The notes: generated by a model from the letters alone, not told the origin. A DNA stretch of 6,617 bases from Clostridia bacterium (GCA_028690885.1 JAQVAJ010000090.1:1-6617), one strand, 5' to 3'. Counted from the stretch's first letter, positions 1 to 6,238 are shown. Translations and numbers: made by a program.

Positions 1-655
1 CATATCTGTCTTTAGCAATTACATAACACTGGCTATCATCAAAATTCTTTTTTGTGTATGTTATTATAAAATCTTCTAAATTACCCTCAATGGTGCTTGA
101 TATTTCATAATTGGCACTTGGATTTTCTACTGTCTCTTTAACTAAGATATTCTGCCTGGAAACATTTATATATTGACCATCATAACTATAAATATCCATA
201 TATTCCGAAAATGAACCAGAGCCACCTGTTTTTGTATTATTAATTAACAGACCATCTTTCATTTCCATATTATTTGCATATTTTGAAAGAGGAATGTATC
301 TGGAAATTTCTCTAAAACCATCTTTTTCAGCAGTAATTATAATTGCACTTTCAAGTTCACCGTCACCGTATGTAGAGGTAAATATAACTTCGTCAAACCC
401 ATCTTCTGTAACATCAAGATATGACACATTCCATTTTTCGAAGTTATCCTTAGAATACTCAGGATAAACAGAATGCAAAAATAAATACACATCATCCATG
501 CTATATATGTCCAGACTATCTTCGTTATTGTCTTGGTTTTCTATTTGTATACTTTGGGTTGGAGTTTCACTATTTTTTGACAGTTCCTCAGTAGAACATC
601 CTGAAATACCTATTACCAATAACAGTAATACTATTAAACTTAATACTTTTCTCAC
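1..655 (-). CDS. Putative lipoprotein, C-terminus beyond window edge
   Basis: An open frame read by hand gives 218 codons from a GTG at 655 and is still open at base 1. The start is supported by GGAGG (663-667) seven bases upstream. Residues 1-20 form a lipoprotein signal peptide: M-R-K, a hydrophobic stretch, then lipobox I-S-G-C with Cys20 as the predicted lipidated residue. A Ser/Thr/Asn/Glu-rich linker (about 21-50) follows, as expected for a surface-tethered protein. Residues 79-90 (Y-L-D-V-T-x-D-G-F-D-E-V) resemble an FG-GAP/VCBS-type calcium-binding turn, often seen in secreted Clostridia proteins. The product should be anchored to the outer face of the membrane. No enzymatic motif is visible and the function is unknown. 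It has its own likely promoter (688-716), so it is probably transcribed separately from the broken gene upstream. Confidence 0.8.
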   Translation of the reverse strand, partial: MRKVLSLIVLLLLVIGISGCSTEELSKNSETPTQSIQIENQDNNEDSLDIYSMDDVYLFLHSVYPEYSKDNFEKWNVSYLDVTEDGFDEVIFTSTYGDGELESAIIITAEKDGFREISRYIPLSKYANNMEMKDGLLINNTKTGGSGSFSEYMDIYSYDGQYINVSRQNILVKETVENPSANYEISSTIEGNLEDFIITYTKKNFDDSQCYVIAKDRY

Positions 656-687
656 ACTATAACCTCCGGAAAATTTTATTCTTTGAA

Positions 688-716
688 AGTATACAGAAAA
701 CCATCTGATTATTCAA
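688..716 (-). promoter_or_regulatory. Sigma-A type promoter of the lipoprotein gene
   Basis: On the minus strand TTGAAT (711-716) and TATACT (688-693) are separated by exactly 17 bases. The predicted start of transcription is near 681, which gives a leader of about 25 bases containing the GGAGG site. Assigned by consensus match only. Confidence 0.6.
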
Positions 717-742
717 GGATATAGTTGATATTTTAGATACTT

Positions 743-762
743 AATACTGAATCTGCAGTATT
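743..762. repeat. Small inverted repeat AATACTG-6-CAGTATT
   Basis: Two perfect 7-base arms (743-749 and 756-762) flank a 6-base spacer between the AhpD-like pseudogene and the lipoprotein promoter. There is no T-run after it on the minus strand, so it is a poor rho-independent terminator. It could be an operator upstream of the lipoprotein promoter, or chance. Confidence 0.35.
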
Positions 763-808
763 TCACATTAAATGACAGGTTCAGAATTTAATTTTAACTA
801 ATGATAGC

Positions 809-1408
809 CTACTTAAAATCTACATACTTGTAGCCAGATAGACAGTTTATAAACGCATGAATCGCAGATACTGGAATTATCAATATTGATATCAGAATTG
901 TTGAAATCTCATAAAACAAATTGCTTCTTTCATCCTTATTTCTGTCTTTTTTAAATCTATTTATTAAAAGACTGAATGGGATTCCGTACGCATTCCCCAT
1001 CATAATCATTCTAATACTTGCTAATATTGATAAAGCAGCATTATTGCCATATTCAGTCACAATTTTCTGCCATGTCTGCATACTTGCTTTACCCACATTT
1101 TATGCATAATGCTGGGCAAAGAGCACAGCCTTAAGTTGTTCTTGTGGCACATCATCATTCATGCCTGATAAAAGATTATTTATTTCACTTTTTGATAATC
1201 CAGCATCTATAGCCATTTTCGCATGTGCAAATGAACAGGCTTCACATTCATTAACCTGCGTAACCGCAAGCATTATCCTTTCAACAAATTGATGATTTAT
1301 GTAATTATTCTTTCTGTTCATAACTAAATATTTTGTACTGCAAAATGCTTTTACAGTTATCCAGTATATCTCTTTAATTGAAAACCGTCTTGTACTATTC
1401 TTTTTCAT
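809..1408 (-). pseudogene. AhpD-like/carboxymuconolactone decarboxylase family gene split by an in-frame TAA
   Basis: Two stretches lie in the same reading frame, separated by a single TAA (1100-1102). The first is 102 codons from ATG 1408. The second is open from codon 104 to the stop at 809. The first half carries the AhpD redox motif C55-x2-C58-x3-H62 after the conserved E-R-I-M-L-A-V-T-x-V-N. The second half has hydrophobic, probably membrane-associated segments. From memory of the family, Clostridia homologues are one protein of about 200 residues in which F-A-Q-H-Y-A is followed by a D/E residue, a G-K/N-x-S segment and a Trp. Here TAA stands exactly at that D/E codon and the downstream residues (G-K-A-S-M-Q-T-W) stay aligned, so nothing was inserted or deleted. 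This points to a single nonsense change, or a base-calling error. Re-initiation at GTG 1096 could make a separate 95-residue piece, but no ribosome site is seen there. If intact, it would be a thiol-based antioxidant/alkylhydroperoxidase-like protein. ATG 1408 has only a weak ribosome site. Confidence 0.8.
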
Positions 1409-1414
1409 ATCTTC

Positions 1415-1442
1415 ATTATATTCTACTTACTACAAAAAGCAA
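1415..1442 (-). promoter_or_regulatory. Possible promoter immediately before the AhpD-like gene
   Basis: A perfect TATAAT (1415-1420, minus strand) lies six bases from ATG 1408. A weak -35 (TTGCTT, 1437-1442) sits 16 bases upstream of it. Transcription would then start about at the ATG itself, giving a leaderless message, which fits the absence of a good Shine-Dalgarno. In such AT-rich DNA the match may be chance. Read-through from the methyltransferase gene 92 bases upstream is the alternative. Confidence 0.3.
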
Positions 1443-1500
1443 AATATATCGATTTATGCAGATAAGTACTAATCCTAACTTGTGTATTGTAAAAATTTTT

Positions 1501-2121
1501 CTATTTTTTTGGTGTGCATATATACCAAGAAGCTTTTGCATCAACATCAATTGCTTTCACTTCAGAAAAGCACTCATTCATTTCAGAAACACAATTTTCC
1601 ATTTCATCTTTTGCATGTTTAATAAAATCAAAATAGTCTCCATGTTCCAGCCATTCAATAAATGAGGTCATCAAAGTTCTTTTCTGATTATAGTCATGTA
1701 TAATGACTTTGCTTTTTGTAATGCGGCTCATTTCAGCATACATTAGTTTTCTTTCATGTTTTTGCAATCCATGAGCTACATACGAAGCAAAAGAAATATC
1801 ATAAGATTTATCTTCAAATGGTAATTTATCAAGTACATTTGCATTTTGAAATGTAATATTTATGTTCTCATTTTGTCTTTTAGCTATTCTTAACATTTTA
1901 TCTGCAGGGTCAATTCCTGTAACTTTCAGTCCTTTTTCATAAAGTACAGAACAAAGAGCTCCTGTTCCGCATCCAATATCAATAACAGTGTTGTATACTG
2001 TTATATCTAAATCATTGGAGACTTCTTCTATGACTTTGATAAAGCGCTTCTTTTGCTTTTCGTAAAACAAACCATATATTGGAGCTATCGTATTAAAAAG
2101 AAAGTTACTCTTATTGTTCAT
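1501..2121 (-). CDS. Class I SAM-dependent methyltransferase (UbiE/Methyltransf_11 type)
   Basis: The 206-residue protein has the standard Rossmann methyltransferase layout. The N-terminal N-T-I-A-P-I-Y-G-L-F-Y resembles the start of UbiE-like enzymes. SAM motif I is V-I-D-I-G-C-G-T-G (about 46-54). The acidic end of strand 2 is G-I-D71. The L-P-F-x-D-x-S-Y-D segment (about 100-108) is the usual post-motif region. It should be a cytosolic small-molecule methyltransferase, but the substrate cannot be inferred. The start ATG 2121 has a modest AGG site about nine bases upstream. It lies 27 bases after the alpha/beta hydrolase gene on the same strand, so the two are probably co-transcribed. No strong terminator follows, and the AhpD-like pseudogene begins 92 bases downstream. 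Confidence 0.88.
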   Translation of the reverse strand: MNNKSNFLFNTIAPIYGLFYEKQKKRFIKVIEEVSNDLDITVYNTVIDIGCGTGALCSVLYEKGLKVTGIDPADKMLRIAKRQNENINITFQNANVLDKLPFEDKSYDISFASYVAHGLQKHERKLMYAEMSRITKSKVIIHDYNQKRTLMTSFIEWLEHGDYFDFIKHAKDEMENCVSEMNECFSEVKAIDVDAKASWYICTPKK

Positions 2122-2148
2122 ATGTTAATACCTGCTTTCATTATACAC

Positions 2149-2970
2149 TCAGTTAATAACTTTTTCTTTTAAAAATCCTTCTATTAAAGAATTAACTATT
2201 TCTGGTTTATCTGTATTAGAGTTGTGCCCAGCATCTTTTATCCATTCAATTTTAATCTTTGTATTCTCACTCCACATCTTGTTATATCTTCTAGCTGAGC
2301 CTGCCTGATCCTTTTCTCCACAAATCAATAATGCAGGACATTCGATCTTATATGGAAGATCTGCTTCCATAGCTTCAGCAAGCATCTTAAATCCATGACC
2401 TGAAAGCTTTGCATAACGTGATTTATCATTATCATACACCATCATAATATCATACATTAGTTTTCTACCATATTCAGAGGTAGCACAGCCATTGGTTCCA
2501 GTTTTCAAGAGTGATTTCCAAGGATAGTAACGATATACCGGCTCCATTTTTTTAAGCAGCCAAATTTCAAAACCAGTAACATATTGTCTTTGAAGAGGTG
2601 CAGAATCAATAGATATAAAACCTTTTAACTTTCCTGGAAACTGTTCAATATATGCCTGTCCTACATATCCTCCCATTGATTGGCCTATAATAACTGGGTT
2701 TACAATATTTTCTTTGATAAAAATCTCATCAAGCCATTTGGCTTTATCCATAAGAGTAAAATCCAATTTAAACGGCCATGATACACCATGCCCTGGAGCA
2801 TCCCACACGAACACATTATACTTATCTTCGAAATATTCGATTTGCTTGTCAAATAATCTGCGATCCGCAGTCAGGCCAGGTAAAAAAACCAAAGTAAAAT
2901 CTTGATTATAAGGTTCATTAATCCAGTAATGGATATTTCCATTTGTTGTTTCATAGATTTTTTCAATCAT
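2149..2970 (-). CDS. Alpha/beta hydrolase fold protein
   Basis: A 273-residue protein, complete for the family. The oxyanion-side loop is F-L-P-G-L (about 29-33). Strand 4 ends in W-D-A-P-G-H-G-x-S (56-64). The nucleophile elbow is G-Q-S98-M-G-G. The likely acid is D221 in C-G-E-K-D. The catalytic histidine is H249 in D-A-G-H-N-S-N. A lid or cap region (about 125-205) rich in aromatic residues lies between the core halves. No signal peptide is present, so it should act in the cytosol as an esterase, lipase or lactonase-like enzyme. The sequence does not name a substrate. ATG 2970 follows a strong GGAGGG site. It is the first gene of a likely two-gene operon with the methyltransferase that starts 27 bases after it. 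Confidence 0.9.
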   Translation of the reverse strand: MIEKIYETTNGNIHYWINEPYNQDFTLVFLPGLTADRRLFDKQIEYFEDKYNVFVWDAPGHGVSWPFKLDFTLMDKAKWLDEIFIKENIVNPVIIGQSMGGYVGQAYIEQFPGKLKGFISIDSAPLQRQYVTGFEIWLLKKMEPVYRYYPWKSLLKTGTNGCATSEYGRKLMYDIMMVYDNDKSRYAKLSGHGFKMLAEAMEADLPYKIECPALLICGEKDQAGSARRYNKMWSENTKIKIEWIKDAGHNSNTDKPEIVNSLIEGFLKEKVIN

Positions 2971-3016
2971 TTTCTCTACCCTCCGTAAAAAATAACTTTT
3001 GTACCTAATTATTTCT

Positions 3017-3035
3017 TAATATTCTCTGAATATTA
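3017..3035. promoter_or_regulatory. 8-3-8 palindrome upstream of the hydrolase gene
   Basis: TAATATTC-TCT-GAATATTA is a perfect 8-base dyad around a 3-base centre. It lies between the DUF5131 stop and the hydrolase ribosome site. Its right arm overlaps a minus-strand TATAAT (3032-3037) that could be a -10 box, though no good -35 is present. No T-run follows on either strand, so it is more likely a repressor operator than a terminator. It is not a recognised box. Confidence 0.45.
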
Positions 3036-3053
3036 TATAACTGATTTAGTATA

Positions 3054-3767
3054 TCAGCACCGTTTATAGTCAATATTTGCAAGCCTAGCCTGCCTGCACA
3101 AATCCTTAGTCTGAATGGTATATTTTTTATTATCCTTAACAAAGTGGGTTCCACATTGTCTAAATTCAAATGAAACATTTTTCCTTATACACTGATTTCT
3201 AATATCTAATACCCACTCGTAATCAAGCGGTCTGGCAAATTTGTCTGATTCTCCACCTACAACTACAGTTTCAATACCGTCAAGATATTTCTCCATATCT
3301 ACTCTCTCAAGTAAGGGTTGCGCTGTAATGATTTTGTGCTTGATAGGAAGTTTTGAAAAGATGGATAACTTGTAATCCACATTCTTCTGGTCTTCAACAG
3401 TACAGCATACAACTACATTATCATATCCATCATTCCAGTCATCTGGAATACATTTTAAAAATCTATCAATTCTCTTTGTAAGAAAAAGAAATGTACAATC
3501 TGATCTTTCCTTTATCATCTCCCAGCAAATCTGTCTCCATTCATCTGCTTCCTCAATTAGAAAATCTGTAGAGAATCCAAGATAAACAAGACATGATTTC
3601 ATTTTATAGTTACCATTTTTCATTTTCTCAACTGGCTTAAAAAAATGATTTGTTTGCACAATCATATTTGTATCAATATTTCGTTTTGCATCACCCTTAT
3701 GAATATAACAATGCAAACATCCTTCACTGCATTTTCTACATCCTCGCCACGGTTCCCACATTGCCAT
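3054..3767 (-). CDS. DUF5131 family protein (phage Gp37/Gp68-like, three-Cys motif)
   Basis: The 237-residue protein matches the DUF5131/Gp37-Gp68 pattern. An N-terminal W-E-P-W-x-G-C is followed by C13-x3-C17-x2-C20, the cysteine spacing of radical SAM iron-sulfur enzymes, with an extra C10. Next come F-S-T-D-F (65-69), F-L-T-K-R (about 95-99), C-C-T-V-E-D-Q (121-127), Q-P-L-L (150-153), and G-G-E-S-x3-A-R-P (171-180). Near the end is a segment resembling the family's F-F-F-K-Q-W-G, here F-E-F-R-Q-C-G. The family is common in phages and mobile regions. Its reaction is not settled, and a 4Fe-4S/SAM role is inference from the cysteines. In other genomes it is often next to a TcmP partner. None is recognised here. 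ATG 3767 is supported by AGAGG eight bases upstream. An extended -10 lies at 3798-3806. Confidence 0.85.
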   Translation of the reverse strand: MAMWEPWRGCRKCSEGCLHCYIHKGDAKRNIDTNMIVQTNHFFKPVEKMKNGNYKMKSCLVYLGFSTDFLIEEADEWRQICWEMIKERSDCTFLFLTKRIDRFLKCIPDDWNDGYDNVVVCCTVEDQKNVDYKLSIFSKLPIKHKIITAQPLLERVDMEKYLDGIETVVVGGESDKFARPLDYEWVLDIRNQCIRKNVSFEFRQCGTHFVKDNKKYTIQTKDLCRQARLANIDYKRC

Positions 3768-3797
3768 ATTATCAACCTCTGTAAACCTGCTAAATAT

Positions 3798-3806
3798 TTT
3801 ATACCA
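3798..3806 (-). promoter_or_regulatory. Possible extended -10 promoter of the DUF5131 gene
   Basis: Minus-strand TGG-TATAAA matches an extended -10 (TGn plus TATAAT-like). No convincing -35 is found 16-18 bases upstream. It lies 30 bases before the ATG, with the ribosome site between them. Confidence 0.35.
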
Positions 3807-3837
3807 TATATCAGTGAATTTGACCTACTAATTAAAA

Positions 3838-3854
3838 ATTGATTATAAATCAAT
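3838..3854. repeat. 7-3-7 palindrome upstream of the DUF5131 gene
   Basis: ATTGATT-ATA-AATCAAT is a perfect dyad with a 3-base centre, about 30 bases upstream of the putative -10. A further ATCAAT half-site lies near 3884-3890. The position suits an operator, but the AT-richness makes chance possible. Apart from this palindrome, the putative -10 and the inverted-repeat unit at 3938-4010, nothing is evident in the gene-free stretch 3768-4020. Confidence 0.35.
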
Positions 3855-3937
3855 CTGTTTGAATATTTAAAATAAGCAAAATAGATCAATACAGATTACA
3901 TTAAACCATTAGCTACAATATGAAATATACCCATTAC

Positions 3938-4010
3938 TTTAATAGGGGTTCAAATTGTATAACTGAAAAAAACATCTTGAAATAATATAGTATTTATAAA
4001 CCCTATTAAA
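3938..4010. repeat. 73-base unit bounded by inverted repeats
   Basis: The left end TTTAATAGGGGTT (3938-3950) and right end AACCCTATTAAA (3999-4010) are inverted copies, with a perfect 10-base core (TTTAATAGGG/CCCTATTAAA) and one extra G on the left. The interior is AT-rich, holds a run of seven A, and has no reading frame. The unit starts 10 bases beyond the stop of the methyltransferase gene. It could be a tiny MITE-like insertion, a long-range RNA stem ending that transcript, or the remnant of an element. No clear target-site duplication is visible. Confidence 0.45.
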
Positions 4011-4020
4011 ATACATAAAA

Positions 4021-4776
4021 TCATTTTTCAAAATAAATCATTCTCTCAGTTGAACAATCATTATCATCAAGCGGGAATAGATCTCCGTCGCTTATTTTCC
4101 CTTTGCGTGAATTAATAATTTCTGAATTTAAATAAGTAAAGCCGACATTCTTACAGTATCCAACAAATGTTTCAAATGATGCCCAAACCGCTCCCTGTTT
4201 ATTTATGTATTCATATGTTTTACATCCGTGTTCAAAAAACATCTCTATGACGGCAAACCTTCCATTAAATTTTAAGCACCGATATACTTCATTTATTAAG
4301 TCAGCATAGTGATCAACATTGTTTAAAAGATTTCCGCTAAACGCAACTACACTTTCATCCTTGAATGGAAGTTGTTTATCTAAATCCATATCGAACACAT
4401 AAAAATTCGAATTATTACAGGCAGATGAATGAGCATTAATAACAGCAGGACAAGCATCTGTGGCAATAAAAAAATAATTTGCAGATAGCCTATCAAGCAC
4501 GGGACTAAAATAACCTGATGGCCCGCTTGCAAGGTCAACTCCGATTCCTTTGTTTTCCGTAATAAAGTCAAAAAATCGTTTATATGTGATTTCATTGATT
4601 TTCAGCTTGTTCTGCTTATATTTCTCAGTCATTTTTAAATCAGTATTGCTACTAATCAAGTAGTTGTTTAATTTTTGTGACCATAATGGACGTTCTTCTT
4701 CATTTTGTATAAAGCTATATGTGTTACCGTTCTTATTATATGTGATGTTATTTTTAATGATGGATTCAATAATCAT
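4021..4776 (-). CDS. Class I SAM-dependent methyltransferase
   Basis: The 251-residue protein has an N-terminal part of about 75 residues without a recognised domain, then a Rossmann methyltransferase core. Motif I is G-V-D81-L-A-S-G-P-S-G (79-88), with Pro in the glycine loop. The acidic residue after strand 2 is D107 in A-T-D-A. F-D-M-D-L (128-132) and L-P-F-K-D-E-S (136-142) follow, then the strand-4 segment F-S-G-N-L-L-N-N-V-D, where a catalytic region would lie. The substrate is unknown. It shares no close similarity with the other methyltransferase in the window beyond the SAM fold. ATG 4776 has a strong GGAGG six bases upstream and an extended -10 promoter. It stands alone: the tRNA-Val terminator lies upstream and a 253-base gap lies downstream. 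Confidence 0.87.
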   Translation of the reverse strand: MIIESIIKNNITYNKNGNTYSFIQNEEERPLWSQKLNNYLISSNTDLKMTEKYKQNKLKINEITYKRFFDFITENKGIGVDLASGPSGYFSPVLDRLSANYFFIATDACPAVINAHSSACNNSNFYVFDMDLDKQLPFKDESVVAFSGNLLNNVDHYADLINEVYRCLKFNGRFAVIEMFFEHGCKTYEYINKQGAVWASFETFVGYCKNVGFTYLNSEIINSRKGKISDGDLFPLDDNDCSTERMIYFEK

Positions 4777-4805
4777 GTTGAACCTCCGGGAAATTATGTA
4801 ATACG

Positions 4806-4814
4806 ATTATATCA
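4806..4814 (-). promoter_or_regulatory. Extended -10 promoter of the methyltransferase gene
   Basis: Minus-strand TGA-TATAAT is a perfect TATAAT with the TGn extension. The -35 region is poor, as is common for extended -10 promoters. Transcription would start near 4799, leaving a leader of about 23 bases with the GGAGG site. Confidence 0.6.
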
Positions 4815-4841
4815 TAAGACTGAGCTGTCATAATTCATTAG

Positions 4842-4883
4842 AAAAAACAAGCACCGCTACTTTGTATCAAAATAACAGTGCTT
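4842..4883 (-). terminator. Rho-independent terminator after tRNA-Val
   Basis: On the minus strand AAGCACTG (4876-4883) pairs with CGGTGCTT (4849-4856), eight base pairs with one G-U, around a 19-base loop. A G and six T residues (4842-4847) follow. It begins three bases after the tRNA-Val CCA end and should end that transcript before the methyltransferase promoter. Confidence 0.8.
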
Positions 4884-4886
4884 ACG

Positions 4887-4963
4887 TGGTAGAGGCAAGG
4901 GGGCTCGAACCCATGACCTCGCGCATGTGAAGCGCGCACTCTAACCAGCTGAGCTATGCCTCC
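4887..4963 (-). tRNA. tRNA-Val, anticodon CAC
   Basis: The full cloverleaf reads on the minus strand. The acceptor is GGAGGCA paired with TGCCTCT (first pair G-U). The D arm is GCTC/GAGT. The anticodon stem is CGCGC/GCGCG around loop TTCACAT, giving anticodon CAC, which reads GUG (Val). The variable loop is five bases, and the T loop is TTCGAGC. The CCA end is encoded (4887-4889). The T stem ATGGG/CCCCT has one U-C mismatch (positions 50-64), otherwise all stems pair. It has its own promoter and a terminator. Confidence 0.95.
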
Positions 4964-4981
4964 AAATAAACCTGCAAGTAT

Positions 4982-5009
4982 ATATTACCACTTATGACTT
5001 ATCAGTCAA
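4982..5009 (-). promoter_or_regulatory. Promoter of tRNA-Val
   Basis: In the 56-base gap between the glycosylase stop and the tRNA, minus-strand TTGACT (5004-5009) and TAATAT (4982-4987) are 16 bases apart. An overlapping TATACT just downstream is a better -10 but at a poor spacing (21). Transcription would start roughly 10 bases before the tRNA 5' end. Confidence 0.6.
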
Positions 5010-5019
5010 GACAGCAATT

Positions 5020-5517
5020 TTATTCAATACTGAATCTCCATAGAAAGTCTTTAGCCTCTTTGGCATAGTCAATATTTATTCTTTTCCCTATTGATATATC
5101 TTCTTCTTTGACCGGAATACCTTCTTCTACATATATTTCATCTGAAATAAGGTCAGTTCTGTCATGTTCTTTAGTTACTCCTAATGCTTTACACACCCTT
5201 CCAGGTCCGGATACTCCTTCTATACCGCGTATCAGCACGGCACAAGGTTCTCCTTCTCTTTCTGTAACTATATTCATGCAGTAATGCATCCCATATATCA
5301 TGTATACATACAAATGACCACCTGGAAGAAACATGGTTTCAGTTCTTTTAGTCCTTTTATACCCATAAGCATGACATGCCTTATCAATCGGACCAATATA
5401 CGCTTCAGTTTCCGTAATAATCGCTCTTTTACCGTTAATAACAAAAACCTTACCTAAAAGGTCTTTTGCAACTTCCAATGTTGGTCTTAGATAAAAGTTT
5501 CTGTCAAGCTTCTTCAC
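5020..5517 (-). CDS. mpg: DNA-3-methyladenine glycosylase, AAG/MPG family
   Basis: Base-excision repair enzyme that removes alkylated purines such as 3-methyladenine, acting on DNA in the cytoplasm. Start GTG 5517 gives 165 residues beginning M-K-K-L-D-R-N-F-Y-L, the family's usual N-terminus. The upstream GTG at 5550 would add 11 residues with no family match. The active-site residues known from human AAG are all present: E38 and Y40 (in E-T-E-A-Y), H49 (A-C-H), Y72 and Y75 (L-Y-V-Y-M-I-Y-G-M), N82 (C-M-N) and R97 (V-L-I-R). The protein is shorter than the usual 190-200 residues because the loop between the V-L-I-R-x-I-E segment and G-P-G-x-x-C-K-A-L-G (about 100-111) is cut by roughly 20 residues. 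The fold core is intact, so it is probably active. It overlaps the end of tadA by 14 bases, which suggests translational coupling, and its own ribosome site is weak. Confidence 0.93.
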   Translation of the reverse strand: MKKLDRNFYLRPTLEVAKDLLGKVFVINGKRAIITETEAYIGPIDKACHAYGYKRTKRTETMFLPGGHLYVYMIYGMHYCMNIVTEREGEPCAVLIRGIEGVSGPGRVCKALGVTKEHDRTDLISDEIYVEEGIPVKEEDISIGKRINIDYAKEAKDFLWRFSIE

Positions 5518-5965
5518 TATCCAATTTTCTTTTCTTCTTAAAAAAATCACTTAGCATTTTCGAACACTCTTTTTCCATAATACCACCTTTTACACTGACC
5601 TTGTGATTAAAAGGCGTATCAAAAACGTTAAGCACAGATCCTGCACATCCAGCCTTTTTGTCATATGCTCCGAAATACAAATTTTTAATTCTTGCCTGTA
5701 TAATTGCTCCTGCACACATTATACAAGGTTCACAAGTAACATATATGTCACATCCGTCCAGAAACTGTTCATTAAAAAAAGAGCATGCTTTTCTTATTGC
5801 TAAGATTTCTGCATGCGAGGTTGAGTCTTTATCACAAAACCTTCTATTATGGGCTTTAGCGATTACTTTTTCATCTTTTACGATGACTGCGCCAACTGGA
5901 ACATCATCATGAACTAAAGCTTTAACTGCCTGTTCTAAAGCCTTAGTCATCATTTCTTCAAACAT
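5504..5965 (-). CDS. tadA: tRNA-specific adenosine deaminase TadA
   Basis: Deaminates A34 to inosine in tRNA-Arg(ACG), an essential step for reading CGN codons. The 153-residue protein is a single cytidine/deoxycytidylate-deaminase-like domain. The active site reads T-S-H51-A-E53, with H51 binding zinc and E53 acting as proton shuttle, then C-E-P-C81-x2-C84 as the other zinc ligands. The conserved N40 (H-N-R-R) contacts RNA in known TadA structures. The lysine-rich C-terminus (K-K-K-R-K) fits RNA binding. ATG 5965 shares its A with the TGA stop of the abrB-like gene (TGATG), a classic coupled junction with no strong ribosome site of its own. The neighbouring tRNA-Arg has anticodon CCT and is not a TadA substrate, so the linkage is probably not functional. 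Confidence 0.95.
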   Translation of the reverse strand: MFEEMMTKALEQAVKALVHDDVPVGAVIVKDEKVIAKAHNRRFCDKDSTSHAEILAIRKACSFFNEQFLDGCDIYVTCEPCIMCAGAIIQARIKNLYFGAYDKKAGCAGSVLNVFDTPFNHKVSVKGGIMEKECSKMLSDFFKKKRKLDSEEA

Positions 5966-6225
5966 CAGTATTTTAATCTCTTAATGCCTGCAACACATGC
6001 AGGGCAAAGATTTGTGCCTTTGAAGACTATAAGGTTGTCAGTCTCTCCGCATAGTTTGCAGCGGGTATTATACTTCTTTACACATATAGCGGAACCTTCA
6101 AGATACATTTCAACATCATCCTTGATATTCATATCGCAATTCTTTCTGTACTTTTTAGGTAAGACTATTCTTCCTAGTGGGTCTAGACGTCTTACAACAG
6201 TAGTATATATAGTTTTTTTCACCAT
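5965..6225 (-). CDS. AbrB/SpoVT-type transcription regulator with zinc ribbon
   Basis: An 86-residue DNA-binding protein. Residues about 10-52 are a swapped-hairpin AbrB/MazE/SpoVT domain with the signature R-R-L-D-P-L-G-R-I-V-L-P-K-K-Y-R (12-27) and V-E-M-Y-L-E-G-S-A-I (38-47). Residues 56-77 form a small zinc ribbon, C56-x2-C59 and C74-x2-C77, seen in many Clostridia AbrB-like regulators. Such proteins act as dimers or higher oligomers at AT-rich promoters during growth transitions. The target is unknown here. Start ATG 6225 is chosen because GGAGG (6234-6238) lies eight bases upstream. A longer frame from 6258 would run into the tRNA-Arg gene. It begins 21 bases after the tRNA-Arg CCA and is probably on the same transcript. 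It overlaps tadA by one base. Confidence 0.92.
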   Translation of the reverse strand: MVKKTIYTTVVRRLDPLGRIVLPKKYRKNCDMNIKDDVEMYLEGSAICVKKYNTRCKLCGETDNLIVFKGTNLCPACVAGIKRLKY

Positions 6226-6233
6226 TGATGTAT

Positions 6234-6238
6234 CCTCC
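6234..6238 (-). promoter_or_regulatory. Ribosome site that fixes the abrB-like start
   Basis: Minus-strand GGAGG lies eight bases before ATG 6225 and only eight bases beyond the encoded CCA of tRNA-Arg. It decides for ATG 6225 over the in-frame start at 6258, which lies inside the tRNA. Confidence 0.85.

Noticed and set aside
743..762. Terminator between the AhpD-like gene and the lipoprotein
   Set aside because: The hairpin has only seven A/T-rich pairs and is not followed by a T-run on the minus strand.
921..1109. Plus-strand reading frame of 62 codons
   Set aside because: It lies antisense to the second half of the AhpD-like gene, has no ribosome site, and its apparent hydrophobicity is a mirror of the membrane segments on the other strand.
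3662..3889. Minus-strand frame of 75 codons overlapping the start of the DUF5131 gene
   Set aside because: It is out of frame with a gene that has clear family motifs, and it has no family match or ribosome site.
4380..4595. Minus-strand 71-codon hydrophobic frame inside the 251-residue methyltransferase gene
   Set aside because: It overlaps the SAM-binding motif region in another frame, and its hydrophobicity comes from AT-rich codons read out of frame.
5518..5550. Longer start for the glycosylase at GTG 5550
   Set aside because: The extra 11 residues lie within tadA in another frame and do not match the family, whereas GTG 5517 yields the typical M-K-K-L-D-R-x-F-Y start.
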